Positions 1-8,352 are shown, counted from the stretch's first letter. The stretch: DNA of 30,741 bases from an uncultured Phocaeicola sp. (GCA_948579315.1 CAPAOL010000041.1:1-30741), one strand, 5' to 3'. Notes: a model not told the origin generated them from the sequence alone. A program made the numbers and translations.

Positions 1-96
1 GGAGACAAAGATAACAATTTATAAATTTACCCCTCAGCTTTTTACATTGACCCGAGGTTGGTTCAAACCAACAGAATTACCTATCTTTTGCAGCAT

Positions 97-120
97 TTGT
101 TTACCGCTTGTTTACCGATA
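97..120 (+). repeat. Left copy of 24-bp terminal repeat (two GTTTACCG units)
   Basis: This 24-bp stretch contains TGTTTACCG twice, ten bases apart, just upstream of the recombinase start. It matches 12101-12124 with one mismatch. Tyrosine recombinases usually have arm-type binding sites repeated near both element ends, so these may be arm sites or part of att. A further GTTTACC lies at about 1410, just after the recombinase gene. Confidence 0.6.
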
Positions 121-135
121 AACAAAAGGATTAAT

Positions 136-1404
136 ATGCTGACAATCAACGCAGAAATCAAGAAAGACGGACTACGGTCTGATGGTACTTACAACGTAAA
201 GCTAAGATTCACGCTTAACAGAAAAATGAGAAGGCTGGCAACAAGTCTGTTTGCCACAAGTAAAGACTTGAATAAAGAACTGAAAATCAAGCAAAGTTCA
301 CCTATTAAAAAAGAGATAGATTCTCTTATTCGCGGTTATCAAGAGAAATGTGCCAAACTACAAGTCGAGTTAAACCGCTACACTATTGATGAAGTAATGG
401 ACTACTTGGATGGAGAACATCAGAAGCAGCAGACCATTGACTTTATAAAGTTCAGCCGTGAGTGGATAACCTCAACTACAATCAAAGGCGCACCAAACTA
501 TACTACTGCAATTAATGCCTTGGTGCGCTTTATAGGTAAAGAAGAATTGGACGTAAATCTGATTACCACCAATTTTTTAGATAGTTTCAAAGCGTTTCTG
601 AATAAAGAGCGTGAAGTACGAACGAAGAAACTGATTCTGCAAGGTAAGCGTGTGCCCTCTAATCGGTCTTTATCTCTTTATTTGGTAAGCATTAAGAAAC
701 TGTTCAAAGAGGCTCAAAAGAAGTACAATAAGAGAGAGAATAATCTCATACTGATACCTAACAATCCATTTATAGACTTTGAGATACCCAAGCAAGAAGC
801 AACAAGAAAGAGAGCTATTCCGGCAGATATTATCAAAAAAGTATGGAAGCTACCCTATAAAGATATGAAGAAAGGCTATAAATCCACTTGTCGTTATAAT
901 TTAGCTAAAGACTGTTTTATTCTATCATTCTGTTTAATGGGCATTAATTCAGCCGATTTATATAATGCTACGGAAATGGTAAACAATACCATCATTTATA
1001 ATCGTACCAAGACGAAAGACCGTAGATTGGATAATGCTCAAATGAAAGTGGATATACCTAAAATCGCATTACCACTTATAGAAAAATACAGAGATAAAAG
1101 TGGTAAACGCTTATTTAACTTTTACCAATATTATGCAGACGAAAAAGGTTTCAATAAGGCTATCAACTACGGTTTAAAAGAAATTGGTACAATATTAGGC
1201 GTAGATGATTTGGAGTATTATGCAGCGCGCCATTCATGGGCTACCATTGCACTGAATAAAGTAAACATAGACAAATATATAGTTCATGCCGCCCTCAATC
1301 ATATAGACGATTCCATGAAAGTGACAGACATTTATATTGAACGAGATTTTGTGAATGAGAACAAGGCTAATGCCAAAGTTGTGAAGTATGTATTCGGTAA
1401 ATGA
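136..1404 (+). CDS. Tyrosine recombinase (integrase) of the Bacteroidetes mobile-element type
   Basis: The product (422 aa) would cut and rejoin DNA at the element's attachment sites. I start it at ATG 136, because the 26 codons upstream look non-coding and overlap the terminal repeat; the protein then begins MLTINAEIKK, as is usual for this family. An N-terminal arm-binding domain and a helical core-binding domain (about 100-200) precede the catalytic domain. Visible catalytic residues are Lys in TKTK (about 292-294), Arg365 in AARHSWAT, His389 in LNH and the nucleophile Tyr400 in TDIYIE. The first catalytic Arg (GxR box) is replaced by Asn271 in MGINSADLY. The CTnDOT integrase also lacks this Arg. 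The position next to a tRNA supports a site-specific integrase. Confidence 0.93.
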   Translation: MLTINAEIKKDGLRSDGTYNVKLRFTLNRKMRRLATSLFATSKDLNKELKIKQSSPIKKEIDSLIRGYQEKCAKLQVELNRYTIDEVMDYLDGEHQKQQTIDFIKFSREWITSTTIKGAPNYTTAINALVRFIGKEELDVNLITTNFLDSFKAFLNKEREVRTKKLILQGKRVPSNRSLSLYLVSIKKLFKEAQKKYNKRENNLILIPNNPFIDFEIPKQEATRKRAIPADIIKKVWKLPYKDMKKGYKSTCRYNLAKDCFILSFCLMGINSADLYNATEMVNNTIIYNRTKTKDRRLDNAQMKVDIPKIALPLIEKYRDKSGKRLFNFYQYYADEKGFNKAINYGLKEIGTILGVDDLEYYAARHSWATIALNKVNIDKYIVHAALNHIDDSMKVTDIYIERDFVNENKANAKVVKYVFGK

Positions 1405-1444
1405 ATATCGTTTACCACTATGAAAAACCTACTATAATAAAAAG

Positions 1445-1485
1445 AAGTCTGTAATCCGCTAAAGATTGCAGACTTTTCTTTTATT
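1445..1485 (+). terminator. Rho-independent terminator after the integrase
   Basis: Arms AAGTCTGTAATC (1445-1456) and GATTGCAGACTT (1464-1475) form a 12-bp stem with one wobble pair, followed by a T-rich tract. It separates the integrase from the next gene. Confidence 0.8.
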
Positions 1486-1512
1486 TTGCAGTATAACTAA
1501 TATGAATACACT

Positions 1513-2490
1513 ATGTATCAGATAGAAGAATTGCCCGATTTTAAAGTGGCTTGGCATGAAAGCTACAAATGTCTAAATGAGCCACTTTTAGAATATGTGT
1601 GGGAAGTAGCCAACCACTTCCTGCCCGATTATGAAGATATGTCCGCTGCACCTGCCATATTCGCCAACAGATATGCAGAAAGAAACTTATCCGTTGAAGA
1701 AAGATACGAGAGAACACAAGAAATGAGAACTTTCAAAGGAACTTTGGAAGAATACAAGAAACGAGAATACAGAAAGCTGGATGATTCTTTCAAAGAAAAG
1801 TTTCTAACTAATGAAGATTTACAGAATACCATTGAAGCGTATAAGTTGGACGTTAGCAAGTTTTGGTATCTACTTCTGTTCATATATGATTTTATAGAGG
1901 ATATTGGTACAAATGCACCTACATTGAACAAGTCTGTATTGGAGGATTTTAGCTATTTTCATGCCAATCTGCTGGAAGCTACAAATATCATCCTAAAAAA
2001 GAATAATAAGAAAAGCTATGTTATTGAAAGAGAGGACACAATTAGAATCATTCAAGCAGCCTTGCAGCATTTTGTCAATACATATAGCGATATTATACAT
2101 AGTGAACAAGATAGAGAAGCCATGATTAAACAATTAAAAGAGATAGGTTTAGAGGGATTTATCAGAAATGACTTATCGTCAAAAATCAGCTTTACGGACA
2201 AGTTCAGTCTTGACATATCTTATAAGAAGTGGAAATTTACAGATATGTTTCTTTTCTTCATTGAGAGAAGAAAGGCTACCACCATACCCAATAAAAAGGT
2301 GAAGGTATCTAAAGACAAGATGATGCTTGCTTCAAGGCTTATCTATACAGTAGGCTATGATGGCAAGAGATACAATGAAGAATACGATTCGGAGGGCAAC
2401 AAGAACAGAATGTTATCCAATCTCCTTAGAAGATACAAGAACGAGAAATTTCCGTCTGTCATAGCTAATAACTACATGGTAGTCTCATAA
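1513..2490 (+). CDS. Hypothetical protein, 325 aa, element-borne
   Basis: I do not recognise this protein. It is acidic and largely helical, with a tryptophan- and aromatic-rich central part (FWYLLLFIYDFIEDIG, about 117-132) and a lysine-rich C-terminal third. There is no signal peptide. It is the first gene after the integrase terminator and has its own strong terminator, so it forms a single-gene unit. An ATG at 1501 closes after seven codons, so ATG 1513 is the start. Its place beside an integrase suggests a role in element maintenance or regulation, but nothing in the sequence proves that. Confidence 0.8.
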   Translation: MYQIEELPDFKVAWHESYKCLNEPLLEYVWEVANHFLPDYEDMSAAPAIFANRYAERNLSVEERYERTQEMRTFKGTLEEYKKREYRKLDDSFKEKFLTNEDLQNTIEAYKLDVSKFWYLLLFIYDFIEDIGTNAPTLNKSVLEDFSYFHANLLEATNIILKKNNKKSYVIEREDTIRIIQAALQHFVNTYSDIIHSEQDREAMIKQLKEIGLEGFIRNDLSSKISFTDKFSLDISYKKWKFTDMFLFFIERRKATTIPNKKVKVSKDKMMLASRLIYTVGYDGKRYNEEYDSEGNKNRMLSNLLRRYKNEKFPSVIANNYMVVS

Positions 2491-2516
2491 ACAACATACA
2501 TAAAAACCATAGCAGA

Positions 2517-2560
2517 AATGCGTACTGAAAGGCTTATTCTTTTCGGTACGCATTTTTTTT
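2517..2560 (+). terminator. Rho-independent terminator after the 325-aa gene
   Basis: AATGCGTACTGAAA (from 2517) pairs with TTTTCGGTACGCATT, with one wobble, ahead of a run of eight T. GCGTACTG recurs directly after the T run (2561). Confidence 0.85.
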
Positions 2561-2611
2561 GCGTACTGGAATGGGCACGTTTTCTACACACATGGGCATT
2601 CGGCAAATTCC

Positions 2612-2642
2612 TTTGTCACCCCTAAATTCCTATCTAATTTTG
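2612..2642 (+). promoter_or_regulatory. Bacteroides-type sigma promoter for the 160-aa gene
   Basis: A -33 box TTTG (2612-2615), a 19-bp spacer and a -7 box TAATTTTG (2635-2642) match the Bacteroidetes consensus TTTG-N19-21-TAnnTTTG exactly. Transcription should start near 2648 and give a leader of about 70 nt. Confidence 0.75.
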
Positions 2643-2719
2643 CAATGTCAATCAGAGACAATAAGGCGCCAAAGTCTATGATTGAATTAACTGATTTATC
2701 AATTTAAAATTTTAAGAAA

Positions 2720-3202
2720 ATGGAAAAATTTAATTATGGCATTGGAACAGATAATACTGTTAAAGTTTACGACAATCAAGGCGCATACAACACCTTGCAG
2801 GAAATGATGAAGCGTAAGGAACAACTGATAGTGAAGTTCTACGGCAGCAAGGACAATACACGTTGTGCATGGATAGAATCCGCTCACGTGGCAGGATTCA
2901 AATACCAACTGAAAAGCGCATCCTATCAAGGCTTGTTGAACTACTTATTCAAAGGTGACGTGACAGACTTCGATACAAACCCGAAAGAAGCGGACACGTT
3001 GGATGAGAACGAGGACTTCCAGCTTGAAATACTGAAAGCAATGATTGACGCTGGTAAGACAATACAATATGTCCCGTTGTTTAGAGAGCATCCCGAATCT
3101 ATCAGTGCGATTCTTCCTTGCTTCAAGGGAAAGATAATGTTCAGAATCAAGCGGACAGATGAGCCATTGGACTATTTACGTGAGCATAAACAGATTATCT
3201 AA
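2720..3202 (+). CDS. Hypothetical protein, 160 aa
   Basis: Not recognised. A small soluble protein without signal peptide or membrane segment. The first half is lysine-rich (MMKRKEQLIVKFYGSKDN), the middle is acidic (DTLDENEDFQLE), and the end is basic (FRIKRTDEPLDYLREHK). It has its own strong promoter and is followed by a terminator-like hairpin before the helicase gene, so it may be made in larger amounts than the helicase. The adjacency suggests a helicase accessory or DNA-binding partner, which is inference only. Confidence 0.75.
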   Translation: MEKFNYGIGTDNTVKVYDNQGAYNTLQEMMKRKEQLIVKFYGSKDNTRCAWIESAHVAGFKYQLKSASYQGLLNYLFKGDVTDFDTNPKEADTLDENEDFQLEILKAMIDAGKTIQYVPLFREHPESISAILPCFKGKIMFRIKRTDEPLDYLREHKQII

Positions 3203-3214
3203 ACAACCAAAAGT

Positions 3215-3239
3215 AAAGGGGGGAGTTTCCCCCTTTTTT
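3215..3239 (+). terminator. Terminator or attenuator between the 160-aa gene and the helicase
   Basis: AAAGGGGG (3215-3222) pairs with CCCCCTTT (3229-3236), followed by T residues. No new promoter is obvious before the helicase ATG at 3264, so the hairpin may reduce rather than abolish helicase expression. Confidence 0.7.
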
Positions 3240-3263
3240 ATTAACTATTTAAGTATAAGAAAA

Positions 3264-5072
3264 ATGAAGAACAAAGAGATAACAGTCAGCAAGGAAGCAA
3301 ACGGCAAAATCCAATACTTGACAGAGATACTGCCCGAAATCCCCACCAACACCATATTATATAAGAAACTTACGGGACTTGGTGCTACTTATGGAGAACT
3401 GAAAGCACACCGCAATTCAATCATCATAGAGCCGAACAAACCCGTTATCAGCGGAAAGTGTAAAGACCCGAAGCATGGAAAAGACAATCTTTTCGGAGTT
3501 TTTGATGGTGTCTATACGGATGACGTAGTGACATACATGGAAAGGAGCATCAAACAGAATAAACATTTCAAGATACTCACCACTCCCGAAAGTTTCCACA
3601 AGGTGCAGGAAGCATTTGAAGAAATGGATATGGATATACGCTATAACAGCTTTCTATTGTTTGATGAATGCCATAAGATAGTCAAAGATTCAGGTTTTCG
3701 TCCCGATATAACATTACCTATGGACTTGTTTTTTGAATGTGAACAGAAAGCCTTGGTATCTGCCACTCCCATCGAGTTTACAGACCCACGTTTTGAAGAA
3801 CAGAAATTTCAGACCATTACCATCAAGCCTACATTCGACTATGTAAAAGGCATGAATCTCCATGCTACCAATAATCTGTTGCAGGCAGCAAAAGAAGTGT
3901 TTGCAGGTCTGAAAGGTAATTGTTTCGTATTCTGTAATTCTACAGATACCATCTATTCACTGATGCAGCAACTTGACTTATTGGACGAATCCGCAGTATT
4001 CTGTTCCGAAAAGAGTGTGGAAAAGCTGAAAGGCTTGAAGTTTGAGAATGTTTCCGATATATGGGACAAGGGCATAATGAGGCGTTATAACTGGCTCACT
4101 TCACGTTTTTATAATGCGGTGGATATTGAACTTGAAGAGAAGCCGACCATCTTATTACTGACAGACTGTTATTTTGCGGACTATACCGCATTTGACCCGA
4201 ATACGGACACGATTCAATGTGTGGGAAGATTCAGAAACGGTGTGTCCTCTATCCACCATATCAGCAACACCAACCGCAATTTCATGGTGAGAAGCAAGGA
4301 AGAACTTAAAGGACGTATTTCGTGTTGGAAAGACGTGTACGATATATTACAGAATCATTATAACTATGCGACCACAGTTTCCGCAAAAGACGCATACGGT
4401 ACAATACTTACCAGCCTGCCCTATGCGGAGATGCTGGACGAGAAAGGAAGAACCAAATACTTCAAGATAGACAACTACATCAATACGGAACTGGTGAAAG
4501 GATATTATAATTGCCCCGATAATCTGCATAAAGCATACAAGAACTGCGATGCTTTTGCTGTAAATCATTATAACATTTTGGATTATAAACTCGGTGACTA
4601 TGAGAGACTGCAACGTAGCAACAAGTCAAATTCCATCAAGGAGAAACGCAAGATAATGGTACAACAGCTTGAATTGCTTGGTGAATGCCAAACGGAAATG
4701 GAATACCAATTCAAAAGGGACTTGGAACAAGCGGACAGTTTTATAGTGGAAGCATACAACAAGATAGGCAAGAAAGAAATTGAACGGTTGAAATATAACC
4801 GCAAGAAAATAAAGGAAGCAATGATTATTGCAGACTACCATGCCAAAGTTACGGGAACGGAAGTCTCACAGATGATATACAACTCTTTTGAAACGGGCAA
4901 ATGGTATTCCCGAAAATTCATAAAAGAAGAAATCAACAGAATATTCAAACAGTTCAGCATTGAGCCAAAGAAAGCGGTAACATCACATACTATTCTTGAT
5001 TTTTTTCATGCGATGGAAAAGAAACGGAAAAATACAAAAGGTTATCAACTGACCATGCGGAAAGGCATATAG
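3264..5072 (+). CDS. Superfamily-2 (DEAD-like) helicase with degenerate motif I
   Basis: A 602-aa protein with helicase motifs in the right order: a motif-I-like TGLGAT (37-42), motif Ia-like IIIEPNKP, motif II DECH (134-137), motif III SATP (166-169) and motif VI QCVGRFRNG (318-326). The C-terminal 250 residues are lysine-rich and helical, with no family I recognise. It probably unwinds or remodels DNA when the element replicates; origin-binding or phage replication helicases are the nearest comparison. The Walker A lysine is Ala41, so ATP use may differ. I start at ATG 3264, because an upstream in-frame extension to 3159 would run through the previous gene's end and the hairpin. Confidence 0.8.
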   Translation: MKNKEITVSKEANGKIQYLTEILPEIPTNTILYKKLTGLGATYGELKAHRNSIIIEPNKPVISGKCKDPKHGKDNLFGVFDGVYTDDVVTYMERSIKQNKHFKILTTPESFHKVQEAFEEMDMDIRYNSFLLFDECHKIVKDSGFRPDITLPMDLFFECEQKALVSATPIEFTDPRFEEQKFQTITIKPTFDYVKGMNLHATNNLLQAAKEVFAGLKGNCFVFCNSTDTIYSLMQQLDLLDESAVFCSEKSVEKLKGLKFENVSDIWDKGIMRRYNWLTSRFYNAVDIELEEKPTILLLTDCYFADYTAFDPNTDTIQCVGRFRNGVSSIHHISNTNRNFMVRSKEELKGRISCWKDVYDILQNHYNYATTVSAKDAYGTILTSLPYAEMLDEKGRTKYFKIDNYINTELVKGYYNCPDNLHKAYKNCDAFAVNHYNILDYKLGDYERLQRSNKSNSIKEKRKIMVQQLELLGECQTEMEYQFKRDLEQADSFIVEAYNKIGKKEIERLKYNRKKIKEAMIIADYHAKVTGTEVSQMIYNSFETGKWYSRKFIKEEINRIFKQFSIEPKKAVTSHTILDFFHAMEKKRKNTKGYQLTMRKGI

Positions 5073-5076
5073 GCGA

Positions 5077-5128
5077 GTACCTTTTTTATGAAGAAATTCC
5101 TATATATACCCTGCTTTAAAAAAGTACC
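5077..5128. repeat. 52-bp inverted-end repeat, copy A
   Basis: It starts GTACCTTTTTT and ends AAAAAAGTACC, so the ends are inverted repeats, with GAAGAAAT near the centre-left. It aligns without gaps to 8806-8857, about 38 of 52 bases identical. It begins directly after the helicase stop codon and could act as a bidirectional terminator or a protein-binding site. Confidence 0.6.
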
Positions 5129-5497
5129 TGCGCCTGCATATACAGAAAGTCATCTTACGTTTATACAAGATTATAGGACAGATGCAAACCGTGTCTTTCC
5201 TATAATCACTAAAAATGGTTGGTTTTCTCTATAACTAATGATTGCACCGATTCTACTTGGAACTTTTTAATACAATGAATAAGATAGCATATCTGAAAAA
5301 ACAGAAATCCAACCTCACAAAAACAGCATCCTCAAAATCCGGTTCTGATTCTCAAAAAAGAGGTGTTCATTTTAGGGGGTGCGGAGTGTTCATCTAAGGT
5401 GGGTCGCATATAAACACCTATATATAAATACCTACCTACCCGATTTTTCAAATCGGGACAGATTGGTTAATTCTCAAAATCTCATATTTAATTGCCT
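5129..5497. other. Non-coding region with short direct and inverted repeats; possible origin or control region
   Basis: No convincing gene. GTGTTCAT occurs twice 23 bp apart (5363-5370 and 5386-5393). AGGTGTT (5361-5367) can pair with AACACCT (5413-5419). A tight palindrome CCCGATT/AATCGGG lies at 5439-5457, and TACCTACCTACCC precedes it. Repeats between a helicase gene and a winged-helix gene would suit an origin or operator region, but this is unproven. Confidence 0.35.
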
Positions 5498-5662
5498 ATG
5501 ATTATCTATTTGCCTACAAAACAGACGTTCACGAATCAGAAAGAAGCGAAAAGCTACTTCGGAAACCACCATTACAGAAGATTGGTAAAGAAAGGAGATA
5601 TTTATTTTACTAACTATAAACATACGGTTGCTAATGACCTCATACAGAAGAATAACATCTAA
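5498..5662 (+). CDS. Small basic protein, 54 aa
   Basis: An open frame from ATG 5498 to TAA 5662 encodes a 54-aa protein rich in Lys, Tyr and Asn, with NQKEAKSYFG, HYRRLVKKGD and YKHTVANDLI. The pattern of a helix, a basic Arg-Arg segment and a second helix recalls small excisionase or helix-turn-helix proteins, but I cannot name a family. It overlaps the start of the next gene by 29 bases in another frame, so the two are probably translated from one message and may be translationally coupled. Confidence 0.55.
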   Translation: MIIYLPTKQTFTNQKEAKSYFGNHHYRRLVKKGDIYFTNYKHTVANDLIQKNNI

Positions 5663-6251
5663 TATCGCAGGAAAACTCAATTTGCTGGAAACGTACCTAT
5701 TCTATTGCTTGGCTCTCTGTTCCGATTGCAATACGATGGAATCATATATCAAACAAGATAACTTGACTGATTTCTACGGAATTAAAAAGACAGACCAGAT
5801 AAGGGAATGGCTGCACAAGTTTGAATCTCTCGGATTAGTAAGCATAGATAAATTTGATGTTTACGGACAATATGGAAAATTCAACAGATGCAGCTACCGA
5901 TTAGATACGGAACATTACGTTCTTATAACGAATAAGTTATATGATGAACCTATAAGCAAGGAACTGAAAGGCTTTCTTGTCCTGCTGAAATGTAAATGCT
6001 TGAACGGGACTAACACCACTCTTTACAGCCAAAACAAATTAGCGGAAGAACTTGGCTTGTCTAAAGGTACAATATCAAGATATATGAATGAAGCCATAGA
6101 AAATGGCTATGTAAAGAGGGACAAGAAAGGAATACACCTGCTTAGAGAGGATATATTTCTGATAACTTCTGAAAGTCAGTTGGCTATTATCAAGAACCTA
6201 TATCCCGAAATAATCACCGATGAAGACCTTGAAAGAGGTTACATTGCCTAA
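5634..6251 (+). CDS. Winged-helix DNA-binding protein, possible replication or regulatory protein
   Basis: A 205-aa protein with a clear helix-turn-helix near residues 134-162 (LAEELGLSKGTISRYMNEAI then NGYVKR), the layout of a winged-helix domain. An N-terminal helical part (IKKTDQIREWLHKFESLGLV) may be a second winged helix; paired winged helices occur in plasmid replication initiators. I place the start at ATG 5634; a TTG at 5628 is an alternative. It follows the repeat-rich region and overlaps the 54-aa gene. It may bind the repeats at 5361-5457 to control replication or transcription. No signal peptide is seen. Confidence 0.75.
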   Translation: MTSYRRITSNIAGKLNLLETYLFYCLALCSDCNTMESYIKQDNLTDFYGIKKTDQIREWLHKFESLGLVSIDKFDVYGQYGKFNRCSYRLDTEHYVLITNKLYDEPISKELKGFLVLLKCKCLNGTNTTLYSQNKLAEELGLSKGTISRYMNEAIENGYVKRDKKGIHLLREDIFLITSESQLAIIKNLYPEIITDEDLERGYIA

Positions 6252-6260
6252 TATATTGCC

Positions 6261-6292
6261 AAGCCGTAAGTAACCCTTGCGGCTTTTATTTT
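6261..6292 (+). terminator. Rho-independent terminator after the winged-helix gene
   Basis: AAGCCGTAA (6261-6269) pairs with TTGCGGCTT (6277-6285), with one wobble, then a T-rich tail. Confidence 0.8.
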
Positions 6293-6622
6293 TGGCGCAG
6301 AACCACAGACGTACATTTTTCCGATTCTGACTTTCTGAAAATTTCCACTTTAATAAGAGTTATATAGCCTATACTTTATAATATGCCACATACAGCCAAT
6401 GACATTAAAAAGACTACATAATTAAAGAATCACCCATATTCAGTTTAGCTAAAAGTCAAGAGAACAGATATATAAGGTACTTAATACAGAAATCCCCCCT
6501 CCCCATTCAGCCAGTGACCTAAAATATATAAGAGTGGCTGTCTTTACGGTTGGCAAACCCCTTTAGTCCCCCTCTGTACATTGATATAAAAAGAATTATT
6601 AATCATTTAAACTTTTATCAAT
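6293..6622. other. Non-coding spacer with an imperfect direct repeat
   Basis: No gene seen. A 22-bp imperfect direct repeat is present at 6389-6410 and 6504-6525 (17 of 22 identical, core CAGCCA[A/G]TGAC). TGGCTG at about 6535 can pair back to the second copy's CAGCCA. A weak promoter-like TACATTG lies near 6576, ahead of the DUF3871-like gene. Confidence 0.35.
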
Positions 6623-7639
6623 ATGAGAAATTTAGTTATCATGCCAACAGAGAACAGAGAGAGAATGAATTTAGGTGAGTTTGCAGAAGAAGCAACCATT
6701 ATTGAAGAAACTGCAACACCTAAAAGGGTAAATCATTTCATTGAGGCAAACACCCAAGAAGCTACCTTGCAACATTTGAAAAATGACTGTATTACTCCCG
6801 TTTTTGCAAAAGACAATGAACTTACAGTAAACCATGCTGCATTTATTGAAACTGTTTGGGAAGCTGCAAACTCCTACTACAATGGTGAGACTATTGGAAC
6901 ACCCGATATTCGTGTCTCTCATGTGATTAAGGGTCGCATTCCCGAAGCTATCCACAAACCTGCCAATCAGTTGTTGGAATCAGACAAAACAATCTACTAT
7001 GAGAGGGCAGCTTTCAGTATTGACATTCCTACAATCTATGAAACGGTTGAGGGTAACAAACTGAACCTTTCAATAGTGGGGGTCAGAGCCTATAATCAAA
7101 TGAACTTATACAGCAAGAAAGTTCCAGAGTTGTTTAGATTGGCTATTGGCTTTAAGAACCAAGTATGCTGCAACATGTGCATCTTCACAGACGGTTACAA
7201 GGATGATTTAAGGGTGAGCAATACAAGTGAACTTTACCGTTCTGCCTTGGAGTTGTTCAACAACTACAATCCTGCCAAACATCTGCATTTGATGCAACAG
7301 TTGGGCAATACTTCAATGAGTGAACACCAATTTGCACAAATATTGGGCAAAATGAGGCTTTATCAGTGTTTGCCCAATGGCTACCAAAAGAGACTGCCAA
7401 GAATGTTGCTTACAGATACACAGATTAACAGTGTTGCAAAAGCCTACATTAATGATGAGAACTTTGGCAGCTTTGGAAATGACTTGAATATGTGGAAGTT
7501 CTACAACCTATTAACGGGTGCAAATAAGAGCAGCTATATAGATTCATTCTTAGACCGCTCTTTGAATGCTACTGAAATGGCTGTTGGAATCAATGCAGCC
7601 CTGCATGGGGATGAGCATTACAAATGGTTTATTGACTAA
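6623..7639 (+). CDS. DUF3871-like protein, 338 aa
   Basis: The sequence resembles the Bacteroides DUF3871 family, which has about this length and is common on mobile elements; its function is unknown. Landmarks are VGVRAYNQMNLYSKK, GFKNQVCCNMCIFTDGY (Cys-rich, about 176-192), a middle helix HQFAQILGKMRLYQCLP and a conserved-looking C-terminus NMWKFYNLLTGANKSSYID. It recalls the DUF932 phage/plasmid group in size and layout, which is inference. ATG 6623 is chosen; ATG 6641 would shorten it by six residues. It is cytoplasmic, with no signal peptide, and is followed by a weak hairpin before the next small gene. Confidence 0.75.
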   Translation: MRNLVIMPTENRERMNLGEFAEEATIIEETATPKRVNHFIEANTQEATLQHLKNDCITPVFAKDNELTVNHAAFIETVWEAANSYYNGETIGTPDIRVSHVIKGRIPEAIHKPANQLLESDKTIYYERAAFSIDIPTIYETVEGNKLNLSIVGVRAYNQMNLYSKKVPELFRLAIGFKNQVCCNMCIFTDGYKDDLRVSNTSELYRSALELFNNYNPAKHLHLMQQLGNTSMSEHQFAQILGKMRLYQCLPNGYQKRLPRMLLTDTQINSVAKAYINDENFGSFGNDLNMWKFYNLLTGANKSSYIDSFLDRSLNATEMAVGINAALHGDEHYKWFID

Positions 7640-7643
7640 TTGA

Positions 7644-7684
7644 TGAGAGGGCATCTATTTATTTAGGTGTCCTTTCCTATTTTT
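7644..7684 (+). terminator. Weak terminator-like hairpin
   Basis: AGGGCATCT and AGGTGTCCT form a 9-bp stem with two wobble pairs, followed by TTCCTATTTTT. It ends just before the 90-aa gene. Confidence 0.45.
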
Positions 7685-7692
7685 ACAGAACT

Positions 7693-7965
7693 ATGGATAA
7701 ACAGATAGAAAAAGTAATAAAGCACATTAAAGACTTGGAAAACAGATTGGGGTATGTGGATAACAACCTACGCTATATCAAAGTTATACAAGCCTTGAAA
7801 TATTGGTTGGAAAAGTTTGCAGACCTGCTTAGCAACAACCAAGCATTACAAAGAGAGTACCAAGCAACCTATTTAAGCTACTTTTATACGGGTTGTGGTT
7901 TTTCCTTTTATGATAGGGTGTGTAATTCCATATTAGAGTATAAATATGGGAACAGACCTTTTTAA
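7693..7965 (+). CDS. Hypothetical protein, 90 aa
   Basis: Not recognised. The N-terminal 60 residues are helical and charged (IEKVIKHIKDLENRLG, IQALKYWLEKFADLL) and could form a short coiled coil. The C-terminus is aromatic with two Cys (YFYTGCGFSFYDRVC). There is no signal peptide. It follows the DUF3871-like gene by 53 bp and precedes a 41-aa membrane peptide by 20 bp, so the three may share a transcript. Confidence 0.6.
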   Translation: MDKQIEKVIKHIKDLENRLGYVDNNLRYIKVIQALKYWLEKFADLLSNNQALQREYQATYLSYFYTGCGFSFYDRVCNSILEYKYGNRPF

Positions 7966-7985
7966 TAACTTAAAAATACTACAAA

Positions 7986-8111
7986 ATGGAAGATGATGGA
8001 AAATTGATACTATGGGGAACATTGGTAGTTCTCCTACTGATAATAATTGGTATTATCAATCCTTTTTTGCTGATACTGATTTTATCCATCTTTATTTATA
8101 TACAATCATAG
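7986..8111 (+). CDS. Small membrane peptide, 41 aa
   Basis: A frame from ATG 7986 to TAG 8111 encodes a short acidic start (MEDDGKL) and then almost only hydrophobic residues (about 8-38: LVVLLLIIIGII, then PFLLILILSIFIYI), enough for one or two membrane spans around the Asn-Pro. It starts 20 bp after the 90-aa gene. Such peptides can be holin-like, toxins or accessory membrane proteins, and no choice can be made from sequence. The composition and clean start argue that it is real. Confidence 0.5.
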   Translation: MEDDGKLILWGTLVVLLLIIIGIINPFLLILILSIFIYIQS

Positions 8112-8128
8112 TTACACTTGTTTTATTG

Positions 8129-8189
8129 GAATGTGACAAAGTTTGAAGTTTCTGAACCATTTACAGAAACAGAAAAGTTTGTCACATTC
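8129..8189. repeat. Nested perfect inverted repeats (61-nt hairpin)
   Basis: GAATGTGACAAA (8129-8140) and TTTGTCACATTC (8178-8189) are perfect 12-bp inverted arms. Inside them GTTTCTG (8148-8154) and CAGAAAC (8164-8170) form a second perfect stem. TTGGAA/TTCCAA extend it outward with gaps. There is no T-run, so it is not a standard terminator. Confidence 0.6.
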
Positions 8190-8344
8190 TGATAGTTCCA
8201 AGAAAAACGGAGTGCAAACCAGTTCTGTACCGGAGTGGGAAACTCTCTTTTTAAAAAGGCATGATATGGCTTGTAGTTTATGGTATGTGCGATTTTTGGG
8301 CAAATTTATCCTCACAAATGGCACTATAATTGCAAATGAATCAT

Positions 8345-8352
8345 TAATTTTG
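8345..8352 (+). promoter_or_regulatory. Candidate -7 box for the 88-aa gene
   Basis: TAATTTTG fits TAnnTTTG and lies 31 bp before ATG 8383. No clear TTTG is seen 19-21 bp upstream, so support is partial. Confidence 0.4.
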
